The notes under the pieces were generated by a model. The model was not told where the DNA came from. It did no database searches and saw nothing but the letters and a program-made list of their open reading frames with translations. A stretch of DNA of 50,129 nucleotides, taken from NCBI GenBank assembly GCA_947627455.1, contig CANQWC010000015.1:1-50129 (forward strand), read 5' to 3'. Source of the stretch: an uncultured Clostridia bacterium (GTDB lineage Bacteria > Bacillota > Clostridia > Oscillospirales > Ruminococcaceae). Position 1 is the stretch's first letter. Every line of letters starts with the position of its first letter. The translations under genes were made by a program, and so were the position numbers. This document shows, piece by piece, positions 14,565 to 22,468 of the stretch.

Positions 14565-17500
14565 TTATTCCCCCATCTCCACAAATCTCTGCTCAATCGC
14601 GGGAACATAATACACCCCATATTCTCCCGCGACGCAGCCGCGCCAGCCGTCGGCGGGGCAGTAAAACTTGTAGTACGGAACGCCGTCGCGGCCGTAAACG
14701 AGCTCGGTGCGCACAACGTCGGCGGCGGTCCTGCCCGATTCATCAAACGCCGTCCAAACGTACCCGCCCTCGTCGATGAGCGCCCTCGCCTCATCGGGGG
14801 TGATCATCGGATAGTCGCCGACCTTGCGGTACTGCGTCTCAAAGGCGTTGGGAATGCCGTAGCAGAAAATATCCCCGTCGTCCATGAAGTCGATGTTGTT
14901 CAGGCTGAAATTGATAATCGTTTTAACGATGTCGTTTCGGTCGGGCTCGGGCAGAGTGCCGTCGTCATAGGGTATAAACTCACCGACGCAGGGGTGATAC
15001 ATCGTGACGAAGCACCTGTCACTCTCGCCGCTGTCGACCGCGGTTTTTCCCGCGTCGTTGTTGCCGATGAGCCACTCATACTCCGTCAGAAGCGCCGCTT
15101 CGGCGTTTTCGGCTTCCTCGCGGGATGCCCCGAAATAGAACCCCACCTTTGCGCCCTCGGGCAGCTCAAAGCCGCTGTCGATGCCGATATCAACGCGATA
15201 GAACATTCCGTCGGTGACGTAGATCTCAACCTCAACGCCGTCCTTTTCAAAGCTCATTCGCGTCGGCTCGGCGTATTCCTCGGGAAGCTCGGTTCGGGTG
15301 CTTTCCGATAGCTTTTCAAGCTCCTCGGGGGTGAGGCGGTCCTCCTCGATTTCGATCTCGTCGGGGTCAAAGCCGAAGCCTATCGCATAGAACCTCAGCG
15401 CCTCGCGCATGAAATCCCTGTCGACGTTTTCGATCATGCCGTTCATCTCAAAGTTTCTGCTCAAGACCCGCTCATAAACGGGCAGGGTATCGCCCTCCGA
15501 AATTTCAAGCATATCCCACGGGTTGCCGTTTTCAAGCCCCGAAACGTCGCCCGCCGAATAGATCTCATCGCCGAGCGAGACCTCGGCAGGGGTGATTTTC
15601 AGAATCGGCAGGCTTTCGGCGCTCGCGTCATCGGGCGTGAACAGCCCGCGGTCGTAAAGCTCATCGCGCATAAATTCCGCAAGGCTCTGAAGCGTCGATT
15701 TCTGGGTGAAGCGTATAGGGTTATTTTTTGTGGTCGTGATGACCTCCCGCTCGCTCTCTGCCATTTCAAGGTCGAGGTTCGGGTAGGCGTCGCTCTCGAA
15801 CCGAATACGGCTTTTGCCGATGTGATAGGCTACCTTCACGCCGTCGATTTCAAAGAGCATGAATTCAAAGTTGCTGTTCGGGACTTTTATCTCGGAATCG
15901 TTCACTCTGAAAAACGAGAGAAGCCTGTCTCCGACCGTGTACGGCGGCCAACCGTCCTCCTGAGCATCGGCCGTGCCCCAACCCGCGACGTCGAAGTAAT
16001 AGTCGAGCGGCTTGTCGTTTAAAACGTCATAAAAGGCGTGCGCGCGATAGAGCGTTCTGCTTGCGTACAGAGAATCGGCGAAATCCTCGTGAAGATTTTC
16101 CGCCTCCTCGCGGGTATAAACGCCTGTTATCTCATACGCTATTCCCGAAAGCTGCCCGCTCATGCCGCTTAAAACCTCATCAAAGCTCATCGGCATTCCC
16201 GTCGCGGGAACGGTGTCGATAGGTATCCGCCTCTCGTAAATCGGCTCAGAGACATATTCAAGCGCCGCGACCTCGGCGGGTTCTTCTTTGAAACTGCCGC
16301 CAAACCCCAAAACCCCGGGGCCGAATCTGCCCTCGCTCAGATTTTCAAGCGGCGTTTTCTCCGCGCCGTCAACTATTTCCTTAAGCTTTTGGGCGAGTTC
16401 TTCGGGGTCATATGCACCGTGATAGACAGCGGGATTATATGTCGAAGATGTGACTATGCTCGCGGTTTCATCTGTCATGTAGTCGGTAAGGCTGTCTTCA
16501 AGCTCGGGCACCCTCTGGCCCCTCGCAAGAAGGTATTCCCCGCCGTCGATATTTTCAACATCATACACAAACGCATAGCACTTGAACGCGCGGTTAAAGT
16601 CGGATACCTCGGAATCGCGGAACAAAAGCAGCGCTGCCTCGTCGCCCGAGGTGTACGGAGGCGAACCGCTTTCCTGCATTTTAACGCTCCCCGCCATTCT
16701 GAAAATTATATCCTTATGCATCGCCTTTTCAGCAAAGTAGTCATAAAGAACGGTTGCACGGTAGAAAGTGGCCTGATCGTCCTGCGCGCCCGTCGTATAG
16801 CCGTTTAGCCAGAGCGCGTCGCTGCCGTCTAAGGTCTCATTGACCCTGACCTTATAGAACGAGCCTATCTGCGCGTTGAAGTCTCTGTCAGAAAACAGTT
16901 CTTCAAGGCTCTCGTCGGCAGAGGTCGCGGGCTTTGCGTCTTTCATCACGCCGTCATAATATCCTGCGTTCTGATACGGCGGTATATCCTCGGCCGAGAA
17001 CGGCATAAGCCTGACCTCTTCGCTTGTCGAGATGCCGCTTTCCTCGAAGTATCGCGGCTCTATCGCGGGCACGGTATAGACGTTGTAAAGCTTCATGCTC
17101 ATCACCCGCTCGATCGCCCCATCGGGGTCATAGACCCAAAGCCGATAGCACGGGAACCAAAATTCCGAGCTGCCAGAGACGTATTCAAGCTCAATTTTCT
17201 CGATGTTTTCAGCGTCCCTGACGTCGGTCTCGTCGGCGCCGAGGTAAAACCCCTGCTCAAATAACTCTGCCGCCTCATCGGGTGTTATCGTCGGGTAGTC
17301 GCCGAGTTCCTCGCCCTTTTCATCGTGATAATCAAAGGTCAGCGAGTCCCCGTCAAGATATACCCCGACCGAGCGGAATTCCATGCTCAGAAGCCGTTCA
17401 AGCGCGTCGCCCGAGCCCTCAAAGAAGCTCACCGAGCGGTTTTGCCCGCCGTCGGCGTTTCTCTCCCCGCCGATGATGTTGATTTCGGGCGCGCTCATCA

Positions 17501-18266
17501 AAAGCCTGTCGGCGTAGTTTTCAAGAACATATTCCGCGAGCCCGTTTTCGTCCTCAAAGCTCGGCAGACCCGCGCTTTCAACGGTCACGCTCGCGCCGTA
17601 TTGGCTCGCCGAAACGGTGATTCCGTCCGCGCTGACGCTCATTTTCTGCGGCTGATGCACCCCCTCGGGCACGGGCACGCCGTAGGTGTCCGAGAAGATC
17701 TTGTCAAGGTCGTCGGAAGAATACTCCGAGAAAGGATTTTCCTCGGTTATTTCGAGCGATGAGATATCAAGCCCCCACGCGGCGGCGTATTTTTCAAGCA
17801 GCGATTTAATTCTGTCGGTGTCAACGCTGTCGGGGTAGATTCCTCCGTAAAATTTCGTCGTGTTCTTATAAACGGGCAGGGTCTCGGGCGTCTCCGACGG
17901 CAAAATCGGCTCAACGCCCAAAAGGTCTTCGACGCCGTTTTTAAGGAATACCCCCCTGCCGCCCTCGGCAGAGGATTCATCGGCGAATCTCAGCATCGGC
18001 AGGCCGTCCGAAGCTGCGGGCTCGACGGGCTCTGCGGCGGTCTCGCTCTCAAAAACGGGGGTGGTGACATCGGGAACATCTCTCTCGATATGAACCCCTC
18101 TCGCGACACCGAGGCCGACAAGAACAACTATCGCGGCGCAGGCGGCTACTGCGGCATATTTCAGCGAGGCGGGCTTTTTCTTCCGAGCGTTTCTTGCGGC
18201 TTCCGCCTCGGCAATCGTCTCGTCCGAAAGGTGGTTCAGCGACGCCGAAAAATCAAGCTTTTTCAT
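14565..18266 (-). CDS. Giant one-pass membrane protein, putative anti-sigma factor
   Basis: A 1233-residue protein. Residues 1-36 are cytoplasmic and charged, 37-58 form one membrane segment (YAAVAACAAIVVLVGLGVAR), and the remaining 1170 or so residues are acidic and extracellular. Its start overlaps the stop of an ECF sigma gene by 4 bases, so I infer that it is the sigma partner. The outside part is built from two kinds of domain in mirror order A-B-B'-A'. A (about 125-405) and A' (about 929-1233) share LPVY, DYPTITPDEA/DYPMITPDEA and a YTVPAIEPRY/YYVPAIEQRF end; B (about 465-630) and B' (about 705-865) share YRA, PPYT-GD and TTxxNP. No enzyme motif is seen. Anti-sigma proteins are usually about four times shorter. 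Confidence 0.75.
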   Translation of the reverse strand: MKKLDFSASLNHLSDETIAEAEAARNARKKKPASLKYAAVAACAAIVVLVGLGVARGVHIERDVPDVTTPVFESETAAEPVEPAASDGLPMLRFADESSAEGGRGVFLKNGVEDLLGVEPILPSETPETLPVYKNTTKFYGGIYPDSVDTDRIKSLLEKYAAAWGLDISSLEITEENPFSEYSSDDLDKIFSDTYGVPVPEGVHQPQKMSVSADGITVSASQYGASVTVESAGLPSFEDENGLAEYVLENYADRLLMSAPEINIIGGERNADGGQNRSVSFFEGSGDALERLLSMEFRSVGVYLDGDSLTFDYHDEKGEELGDYPTITPDEAAELFEQGFYLGADETDVRDAENIEKIELEYVSGSSEFWFPCYRLWVYDPDGAIERVMSMKLYNVYTVPAIEPRYFEESGISTSEEVRLMPFSAEDIPPYQNAGYYDGVMKDAKPATSADESLEELFSDRDFNAQIGSFYKVRVNETLDGSDALWLNGYTTGAQDDQATFYRATVLYDYFAEKAMHKDIIFRMAGSVKMQESGSPPYTSGDEAALLLFRDSEVSDFNRAFKCYAFVYDVENIDGGEYLLARGQRVPELEDSLTDYMTDETASIVTSSTYNPAVYHGAYDPEELAQKLKEIVDGAEKTPLENLSEGRFGPGVLGFGGSFKEEPAEVAALEYVSEPIYERRIPIDTVPATGMPMSFDEVLSGMSGQLSGIAYEITGVYTREEAENLHEDFADSLYASRTLYRAHAFYDVLNDKPLDYYFDVAGWGTADAQEDGWPPYTVGDRLLSFFRVNDSEIKVPNSNFEFMLFEIDGVKVAYHIGKSRIRFESDAYPNLDLEMAESEREVITTTKNNPIRFTQKSTLQSLAEFMRDELYDRGLFTPDDASAESLPILKITPAEVSLGDEIYSAGDVSGLENGNPWDMLEISEGDTLPVYERVLSRNFEMNGMIENVDRDFMREALRFYAIGFGFDPDEIEIEEDRLTPEELEKLSESTRTELPEEYAEPTRMSFEKDGVEVEIYVTDGMFYRVDIGIDSGFELPEGAKVGFYFGASREEAENAEAALLTEYEWLIGNNDAGKTAVDSGESDRCFVTMYHPCVGEFIPYDDGTLPEPDRNDIVKTIINFSLNNIDFMDDGDIFCYGIPNAFETQYRKVGDYPMITPDEARALIDEGGYVWTAFDESGRTAADVVRTELVYGRDGVPYYKFYCPADGWRGCVAGEYGVYYVPAIEQRFVEMGE

Positions 18267-18817
18267 ATTTCATAGCCCTCCTTCGTGAGATATTCCTTTA
18301 GCCCCTGCCGCGTGCGGAAGAGCATACTTTTGACTGCGGCCTCGCTCGCGCCCTGCCTCGCCGAAATTTCTCTGAGCGAATCGGCGAAAAAGTAGCGCTG
18401 CACAAACGCGGTCCGCGCCTCATATGAAACGGTCTGCAAATATCTGTCGATGGCCTCGCCCAAAAGCTTAAGGTCGATCTCGCCCTCAAAACCCTCAGAA
18501 ACGATGTCGCCAAGCTCGTCGAGCGAAACGGTGAATTCCGAGGCCACCCGTTTTTTGCGATGCTTTGTCCTGTACATGTCAAGCGAAAGCTCCCTCGCGA
18601 TCTTCCCGAGGTATGTCTTCAACATGCTCGGCCGCTGCGGCGGAATCGAGTTCCAAGCCCGAAGAAGCGTCTCGTTGATTATCTCGCGGGCGTCCTCAAG
18701 GTCTGCCAGAACCGAGTATGCGATTTTTGAAAGATAGCTCCGATATTTCCCCTCAGATTCGGATATAGCTGTTTCGTCCCTCTTCCAGAACAGTTCAACT
18801 ATCATTTCGTCCTGCAT
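18263..18817 (-). CDS. ECF-type RNA polymerase sigma factor
   Basis: A 184-residue sigma-70-family protein. The sigma-2 region is near residues 15-85 (YLSKIAYSVLADLEDAREII, then LLRAWNSIPP and KTYLGKIARELSLDMYRTKH). The sigma-4 helix-turn-helix is near residues 130-180 (FVQRYFFADSLREISARQG, then AVKSMLFRTRQGLKEYL). The in-frame extension upstream of 18817 lacks a ribosome binding site, whereas AAAGGAG precedes this ATG. It is co-transcribed with the giant membrane protein through an ATGA overlap. It belongs to a different ECF lineage from the one at 399. Confidence 0.9.
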   Translation of the reverse strand: MQDEMIVELFWKRDETAISESEGKYRSYLSKIAYSVLADLEDAREIINETLLRAWNSIPPQRPSMLKTYLGKIARELSLDMYRTKHRKKRVASEFTVSLDELGDIVSEGFEGEIDLKLLGEAIDRYLQTVSYEARTAFVQRYFFADSLREISARQGASEAAVKSMLFRTRQGLKEYLTKEGYEI

Positions 18818-18842
18818 TCCGTTCACTCCTTTTGTCAATTCT

Positions 18843-18871
18843 ATTATAATACCCGACAAAAGCATTGACAA
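18843..18871 (-). promoter_or_regulatory. Promoter of the second ECF sigma operon
   Basis: On the minus strand TTGTCA (18871-18866), 17 bases, TATAAT (18848-18843), about 26 bases before the start codon. Confidence 0.75.
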
Positions 18872-18886
18872 GGTTTCGGGAAAATA

Positions 18887-18913
18887 AAAAAACGCACCCT
18901 TTTTTGGGTGCGC
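18887..18913 (-). terminator. Terminator of the tRNA-Gln pair
   Basis: On the minus strand GCGCACCC pairs with GGGTGCG, followed by seven T residues, directly after the tRNA CCA end. Confidence 0.85.
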
Positions 18914-18989
18914 TGGCTGCGGCACTAGGATTCGAACCTAGGGAATGCTGGAGTCAGAGTCCAGTGCCTTACCACTTGGCGATGCCGCA
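18914..18989 (-). tRNA. tRNA-Gln(CTG)
   Basis: A 76-base cloverleaf with encoded CCA. The acceptor starts UGCGGCA (U1-A72, usual for glutamine). The anticodon stem CTGGA/TCCAG holds CTCTGAC with anticodon CUG. The T-arm contains GGTTCGAATCC. Confidence 0.93.
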
Positions 18990-19004
18990 ATATATAGATG
19001 GCTT

Positions 19005-19080
19005 TGGCTGGGATAGGTGGATTCGAACCACCGGAATGACGGAGTCAAAGTCCGCTGCCTTACCGCTTGGCTATATCCCA
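19005..19080 (-). tRNA. tRNA-Gln(TTG)
   Basis: A 76-base cloverleaf with encoded CCA, acceptor UGGGAUA. The anticodon loop CTTTGAC gives anticodon UUG. It lies 15 bases upstream of tRNA-Gln(CTG) and shares its promoter, so both glutamine codons are served by one small operon. Confidence 0.93.
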
Positions 19081-19119
19081 AAATCGCCGCGGTACCGTCA
19101 AGCGTTCAACAGCTTTGTT

Positions 19120-19148
19120 ATTATACCAAATCCCGCTGAAAAATGCAA
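19120..19148 (-). promoter_or_regulatory. Promoter of the tRNA-Gln operon
   Basis: On the minus strand TTGCAT (19148-19143), 17 bases, TATAAT (19125-19120), 40 bases before the first tRNA. Confidence 0.75.
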
Positions 19149-19172
19149 GGGGTTTTGAAAAATTTTTTTAAA

Positions 19173-20315
19173 TTATTTTAAAATGCATACCGCGTGTGCG
19201 GAAATGCCCTCTCCTCTGCCCGAAAAGCCGAGCTTTTCCTCTGTCGTCGCCTTTACCGAAATATCGCGAATATCTGTTCCCGCGGCCCTCGCGATGTTTT
19301 CCCTCATCTTTTCGATGTGCGGCGAAAGCTTCGGCGCTTGGGCGATCACCGTCGCGTCGATGTTTCCGATCTCATACCCCGCCTCGCGAACCCTCGCCGA
19401 GACTGCTTTTAAAAGCTCAATGCTGTCCGCCCCCGAATACTTCGGGTCGGGGTCGGGAAAAAGCTTCCCGATGTCTCCGAGCGCCGCCGCGCCCAAGAGC
19501 GAATCCATTATCGCGTGAACGAGGACGTCGGCGTCAGAATGGCCTAAAAGCCCCTTTTCGTAGTCGATTTTAACCCCGCCGAGAATGAGGTCTCTGCCCT
19601 CTTCAAGCCGATGAACGTCATAGCCGTGGCCGATTCGCATACTTCCGCCTCCCAAAAAAAGCTTCGCGAGAACAAGGTCGTCGCGGGTCGTGAGCTTAAT
19701 ATTTTTATATTCACCGACGGTGATGTGCGGTGTCACGCCTATTCTGTCAAGAAGCTGAGCGTCGTCGGTGAAATCCCCGCTCACCGCCGAGAGCGCATAG
19801 CCGTAGAGCGCCGTTGAAAACGTCTGCGGCGTGCGAACGGTATAAAGGTTCTCCCTCGGCGGCGAGAAGCTTTTTTCGCCGTCCGAAAACCTCAGCGTAT
19901 CCTTCGTCGGGGTGCAGATGACCGAGCTTCCGAATTCAAAGCAGTCGTCTATCGAGCGCTGAATTTCCTCTTTGCTGACGAGCGGACGTGCGCCGTCGTG
20001 AATCAGAACGATATCGCCCGTGACCTTTGAAAATGCCGACCGCACCGATTCCGAGCGGGTGCTTCCCGCCTCGGCAAATTCAGCCCCGAGGCCGTCAAGC
20101 TCGCGGGAATAGACAGGCCAAAGCTCTTTCGGCGCAGCGACGACAAGCCCGATAACATCGCGCGAGCCGAGCACCGCCTCTGCCGAGCGGCGAATAACGC
20201 TCTTTCCGCAGAGGTTTATCAAAAGCTTATTTTCGCCCATACGCGTTCCCCTGCCTCCGCAGGCAAGTATCGCGGTGGTTTTTTTCGATTTCGGCATAAG
20301 CTCAGACAGTTCCAT
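19173..20315 (-). CDS. ispDF: Bifunctional IspD/IspF isoprenoid enzyme
   Basis: A 380-residue fusion of two enzymes of the non-mevalonate (MEP) pathway. Residues 8-225 are IspD (MEP cytidylyltransferase), with the nucleotide loop [18 protein letters not shown] and the segment [12 protein letters not shown]. Residues 226-380 are IspF (cyclodiphosphate synthase), beginning [12 protein letters not shown] and including [19 protein letters not shown], the metal-site Asp/His motif, and the FPDPDPKYS loop. The intermediate IspE step must be encoded elsewhere. The fused arrangement is known in several phyla and some Clostridia. An in-frame ATG at 20297 is an alternative start. Confidence 0.96.
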   Translation of the reverse strand: MELSELMPKSKKTTAILACGGRGTRMGENKLLINLCGKSVIRRSAEAVLGSRDVIGLVVAAPKELWPVYSRELDGLGAEFAEAGSTRSESVRSAFSKVTGDIVLIHDGARPLVSKEEIQRSIDDCFEFGSSVICTPTKDTLRFSDGEKSFSPPRENLYTVRTPQTFSTALYGYALSAVSGDFTDDAQLLDRIGVTPHITVGEYKNIKLTTRDDLVLAKLFLGGGSMRIGHGYDVHRLEEGRDLILGGVKIDYEKGLLGHSDADVLVHAIMDSLLGAAALGDIGKLFPDPDPKYSGADSIELLKAVSARVREAGYEIGNIDATVIAQAPKLSPHIEKMRENIARAAGTDIRDISVKATTEEKLGFSGRGEGISAHAVCILK

Positions 20316-20339
20316 CTTCCCGCCCCCTATATATCATAA

Positions 20340-20368
20340 ATAATAACCTTTCGCGCGATAATTGTCAA
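20340..20368 (-). promoter_or_regulatory. Promoter of ispDF
   Basis: On the minus strand TTGACA (20368-20363), 17 bases, TATTAT (20345-20340), about 25 bases upstream of the start. Confidence 0.75.
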
Positions 20369-20383
20369 GAGTGATGTATTTGC

Positions 20384-20509
20384 GGGAGCGCCCGTTCCGC
20401 GCACATTATTCGCCCATCTTTAAAACCGTCGCCGTAGCGACACCTTGAAATTCTGACAATCTGACCTCTGACTTCTGTCTTCTTGATGCGGCCGCTCAGG
20501 CCGCATCAT
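20384..20509 (+). repeat. Dispersed repeat A, copy 2
   Basis: Similar along its length to 10161-10286: GGGAG start, AAAACCGTCGCC, GACACCTT, a TCTGAC-type tract and a terminal 9-bp hairpin GATGCGGCC/GGCCGCATC with a 5-base loop. Compared with copy 1 the stem keeps pairing despite base changes. Confidence 0.75.
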
Positions 20510-20514
20510 GTGTT

Positions 20515-20573
20515 TGTAACGCTTCTGTAATTTATTTCGGCGAAACTGTAATCAAAGCGTAACCATTTGTAAT
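20515..20573 (+). promoter_or_regulatory. TGTAAY direct repeats, Pho-box-like activator site
   Basis: Hexamers TGTAAC, TGTAAT, TGTAAT, CGTAAC and TGTAAT start at 20515, 20526, 20547, 20558 and 20568, spaced 10-11 bases (one double step of 21), that is, one helical turn. They end 10 bases before the -35 box. OmpR/PhoB-family response regulators bind direct repeats with this geometry. Confidence 0.5.
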
Positions 20574-20583
20574 CGCTCTGTTC

Positions 20584-20611
20584 TTGAATTTAAATTTCAG
20601 GGTGGTATACT
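20584..20611 (+). promoter_or_regulatory. Promoter of the small lipoprotein
   Basis: TTGAAT (20584-20589), 16 bases, TATACT (20606-20611). The slightly weak -35 fits an activator-dependent promoter. Confidence 0.65.
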
Positions 20612-20641
20612 TGAATTACAACAACAGAAGGAGGGTTTCCC

Positions 20642-20869
20642 ATGAAAAGCTGCAAAATAAGTATCGTCAGTTCGATAATCGTCGGGATAATGGTATGCGG
20701 AATGCTTGCCGCGTGCGGCGCCGCAGAAAGTCAGATGAAGAATCCTCCTGCCGCCGGCCTCGGCATCAGCGAGGCCGTAGATAAGAACATTCCCGACAAC
20801 GTTGTTCCGAGCTCTGAAGAGCCCGCAAATGACGGAACAGCGCAATCTGAGACGGGTATCCGTCCTTAA
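20642..20869 (+). CDS. Small unidentified lipoprotein
   Basis: A 75-residue protein. The signal peptide ends at lipobox LAAC (Cys 25), leaving a mature chain of about 51 residues rich in S, E, P and A and without predicted secondary structure. AAGGAGG is 8 bases upstream, there is a good promoter, and a terminator follows at 20907, so it is a real stand-alone gene. No family is recognised. Its promoter carries Pho-box-like repeats, which would link it to phosphate or another two-component signal. Confidence 0.7.
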   Translation: MKSCKISIVSSIIVGIMVCGMLAACGAAESQMKNPPAAGLGISEAVDKNIPDNVVPSSEEPANDGTAQSETGIRP

Positions 20870-20906
20870 CGCGACATCATCATTTTCCTCCTTACTTTCA
20901 TTTTTC

Positions 20907-20946
20907 AAAAAAGCCGACGGGGTTGCAGAGACCCCGTTGGTTTTTT
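20907..20946 (+). terminator. Intrinsic terminator of the small lipoprotein gene
   Basis: A 17-bp stem from AAAAAAGCC...ACGGGGT to ACCCCGT...GGTTTTTT, with two G-U pairs and a 6-base loop, followed by the T run. Confidence 0.85.
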
Positions 20947-20978
20947 GTGAGGGGTATTGGCGAAATTACGCAAGAAGA

Positions 20979-21225
20979 TAAAAAGTTTTCGATCCAACCT
21001 TTTACAAAAGGTTGGCGAGAGTCCAGAGGCGAGAAGCCTCTGGTCGCGACCGCAGTCGCGAAACCCTTTGCGTAAGCGAAACGCAGGAAGGGGAGCGAAA
21101 ATCTGTCCTGCGGACAGTTTTCGCGTGGGGAAACCCTCGTCGGGGGTTTCCCCGCCGCCGAGCTTCGCTCGGCGGCCAGTGCTCAGAAAGGGCGTGGGGA
21201 AACCCTGCAAGGGTGTCCCCACTAA
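20979..21225 (+). repeat. Dispersed repeat B, copy 1, with a tandem hairpin array
   Basis: The core (20979-21066) matches 22165-22253. It starts AAAAGTTTTCG and has three hairpins: AACCTTTT/AAAAGGTT, CAGAGGC/GCCTCTG and TCGCGAC/GTCGCGA. Further hairpins follow to 21225: CTGTCC/GGACAG, GGGGAAACCC/GGGGTTTCCCC, GCCGCCGAG/CTCGGCGGC and an imperfect GGGGAAACCCT stem. No coding potential is evident. Confidence 0.8.
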
Positions 21226-21310
21226 TAATAAAAAGGTCGCTCTATTGTGCTCCTCACACGGCAGTGCGCAGGCTCCCCCAACTTTCAATCGCCGTCTCAA
21301 AAAATCCCCC

Positions 21311-21339
21311 TTGACAACCCCTCGGAGTTGTGCTAATAT
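21311..21339 (+). promoter_or_regulatory. Promoter of thiT
   Basis: TTGACA (21311-21316), 17 bases, TAATAT (21334-21339) with an extended TGn. It starts the riboswitch transcript near 21346. Confidence 0.85.
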
Positions 21340-21349
21340 AGCACTGTCA

Positions 21350-21436
21350 AAACAGGGGGGCCGATGGATCGGCTGAGATAGCGCTCAAAGCGCTGACCCT
21401 TAAACCTGATTCGGTTAATACCGACGTAGGGAGCTT
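21350..21436 (+). promoter_or_regulatory. TPP (thiamine pyrophosphate) riboswitch
   Basis: All conserved blocks of the THI element are present in order: GGGGGGCC, GGCTGAGAT, GACCCTTAAACCTGATTCGG, TTAATACCGACG and TAGGGAG. A terminator follows at 21459, so it most likely stops transcription when thiamine pyrophosphate is abundant. The downstream gene is a thiamine transporter, which agrees. Confidence 0.96.
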
Positions 21437-21458
21437 TTGCTTTGTTATGTTGATTTTA

Positions 21459-21494
21459 AGCCTCAGGATTGACAGAAAATCTTGGGGCTTTTTC
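21459..21494 (+). terminator. Riboswitch-controlled terminator
   Basis: A 12-bp stem AGCCTCAGGATT/AATCTTGGGGCT with G-U pairs, followed by TTTTT, between the TPP aptamer and the thiT ribosome binding site. Confidence 0.85.
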
Positions 21495-21526
21495 ATTTGC
21501 CCCGACCCGTTAAGGAGGTAACAAAA

Positions 21527-22108
21527 ATGAAAAACAAAAAACTTGTCGCCCTTGTTGAGGGCGCGCTGATGGTTGCGCTCGCGACCATTTTAAGCTTTAT
21601 TCAGGTCTTCAAGCTTCCGTGGGGAGGCGCAATAACCCTTCTCTCGATGCTCCCGATCGTCATCTTCAGCATACGCAGAGGCGTCAAGATGGGTCTCATC
21701 GCCTCGTTTGCCTATTCGCTGATCCAGTTCCTTCAGGGCATCATCGGCGACGGCCTCTTCGGCTGGGGCCTCACGCCCGTGGCGCTCATCGCCTGCATCT
21801 TCCTCGACTACATAATCGCGTTCACGGTTTTGGGCCTCGCAGGAATTTTCGGCAATAAAAATCTCGCGAGCATGATCGGCGGCACTGTTCTCGCGATCTG
21901 CCTCAGATACGTCAGCCACGTCATAAGCGGCGCCGCGGTCTTCCACTCGGCAGGCAAGATCTGGGAAGCGTTCTCGACCGACAACGAATGGCTCTACAGC
22001 TTGATTTACAACGGCTGCTACATGCTCCCCGAGCTTGTTTTCACCGTCATCGCGGCAGTTATCCTGTTCAAGCTCCCGCAGACCAAAAAGCTTGTCTCTG
22101 CCGAATAA
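21527..22108 (+). CDS. thiT: Thiamine-specific ECF transporter S component ThiT
   Basis: A 193-residue, six-segment membrane protein: the substrate-binding subunit of an energy-coupling-factor importer for thiamine. Family features are GALMVALATILSF at the start, the LPWGGAITLLSMLPI loop, RRGVKMGLIASFAYSLIQF, and CLRYVSHVISGAAVF and YNGCYMLPE, which in ThiT carry thiamine-binding residues. AAGGAGGT precedes the ATG. It needs the shared EcfA/A'/T module, not in this window. It is under TPP riboswitch control. Confidence 0.94.
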   Translation: MKNKKLVALVEGALMVALATILSFIQVFKLPWGGAITLLSMLPIVIFSIRRGVKMGLIASFAYSLIQFLQGIIGDGLFGWGLTPVALIACIFLDYIIAFTVLGLAGIFGNKNLASMIGGTVLAICLRYVSHVISGAAVFHSAGKIWEAFSTDNEWLYSLIYNGCYMLPELVFTVIAAVILFKLPQTKKLVSAE

Positions 22109-22164
22109 CCCTCCCGATTGAGAGTGGGTGAAAATCACGGGCAGCCAAGCTGCCCATATAAAAT

Positions 22165-22372
22165 AAAAGTTTTCGCTTGAGCCTTTTACAAAAGGCTCAC
22201 GAGAGTCCAGAGGCGAGTAGCCTCTGGTCGCGACCGCAGTCGCGAAAACCTTACGTAGTGCGCTCCGCAAGGGGTGAATTGAAAAACAATTCAGTGAATT
22301 GTTTTGAAAGAGGGGACGCCCTGTAAGAGAGGGCGTCCCCTTAAGATTCGCAGCTCTGACAAGAGCTGCGCA
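22165..22372 (+). repeat. Dispersed repeat B, copy 2, with a tandem hairpin array
   Basis: The core (22165-22253) matches copy 1: AAAAGTTTTCG, then GAGCCTTTT/AAAAGGCTC, CAGAGGC/GCCTCTG and TCGCGAC/GTCGCGA. The first stem differs from copy 1 but stays paired. Further perfect hairpins follow: TGAATTG/CAATTCA, GGGGACGCCCT/AGGGCGTCCCC and CGCAGCTCT/AGAGCTGCG. The stretch up to 22468 shows no gene. Confidence 0.8.
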
Positions 22373-22468
22373 CCTTAACGTTGAAGCCCAAACTAAGCGC
22401 GCTTGAGCGTGCTCTTTTTAAAAGCGTAAGCGAGAAAATTTCTCCCCGCGCTTCCCTTTCCCCTCTTT

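Noticed and set aside
18865-19158. A short plus-strand frame across 18.9-19.1 kb
   Set aside because: It is the translated complement of two tRNA-Gln genes and their terminator.
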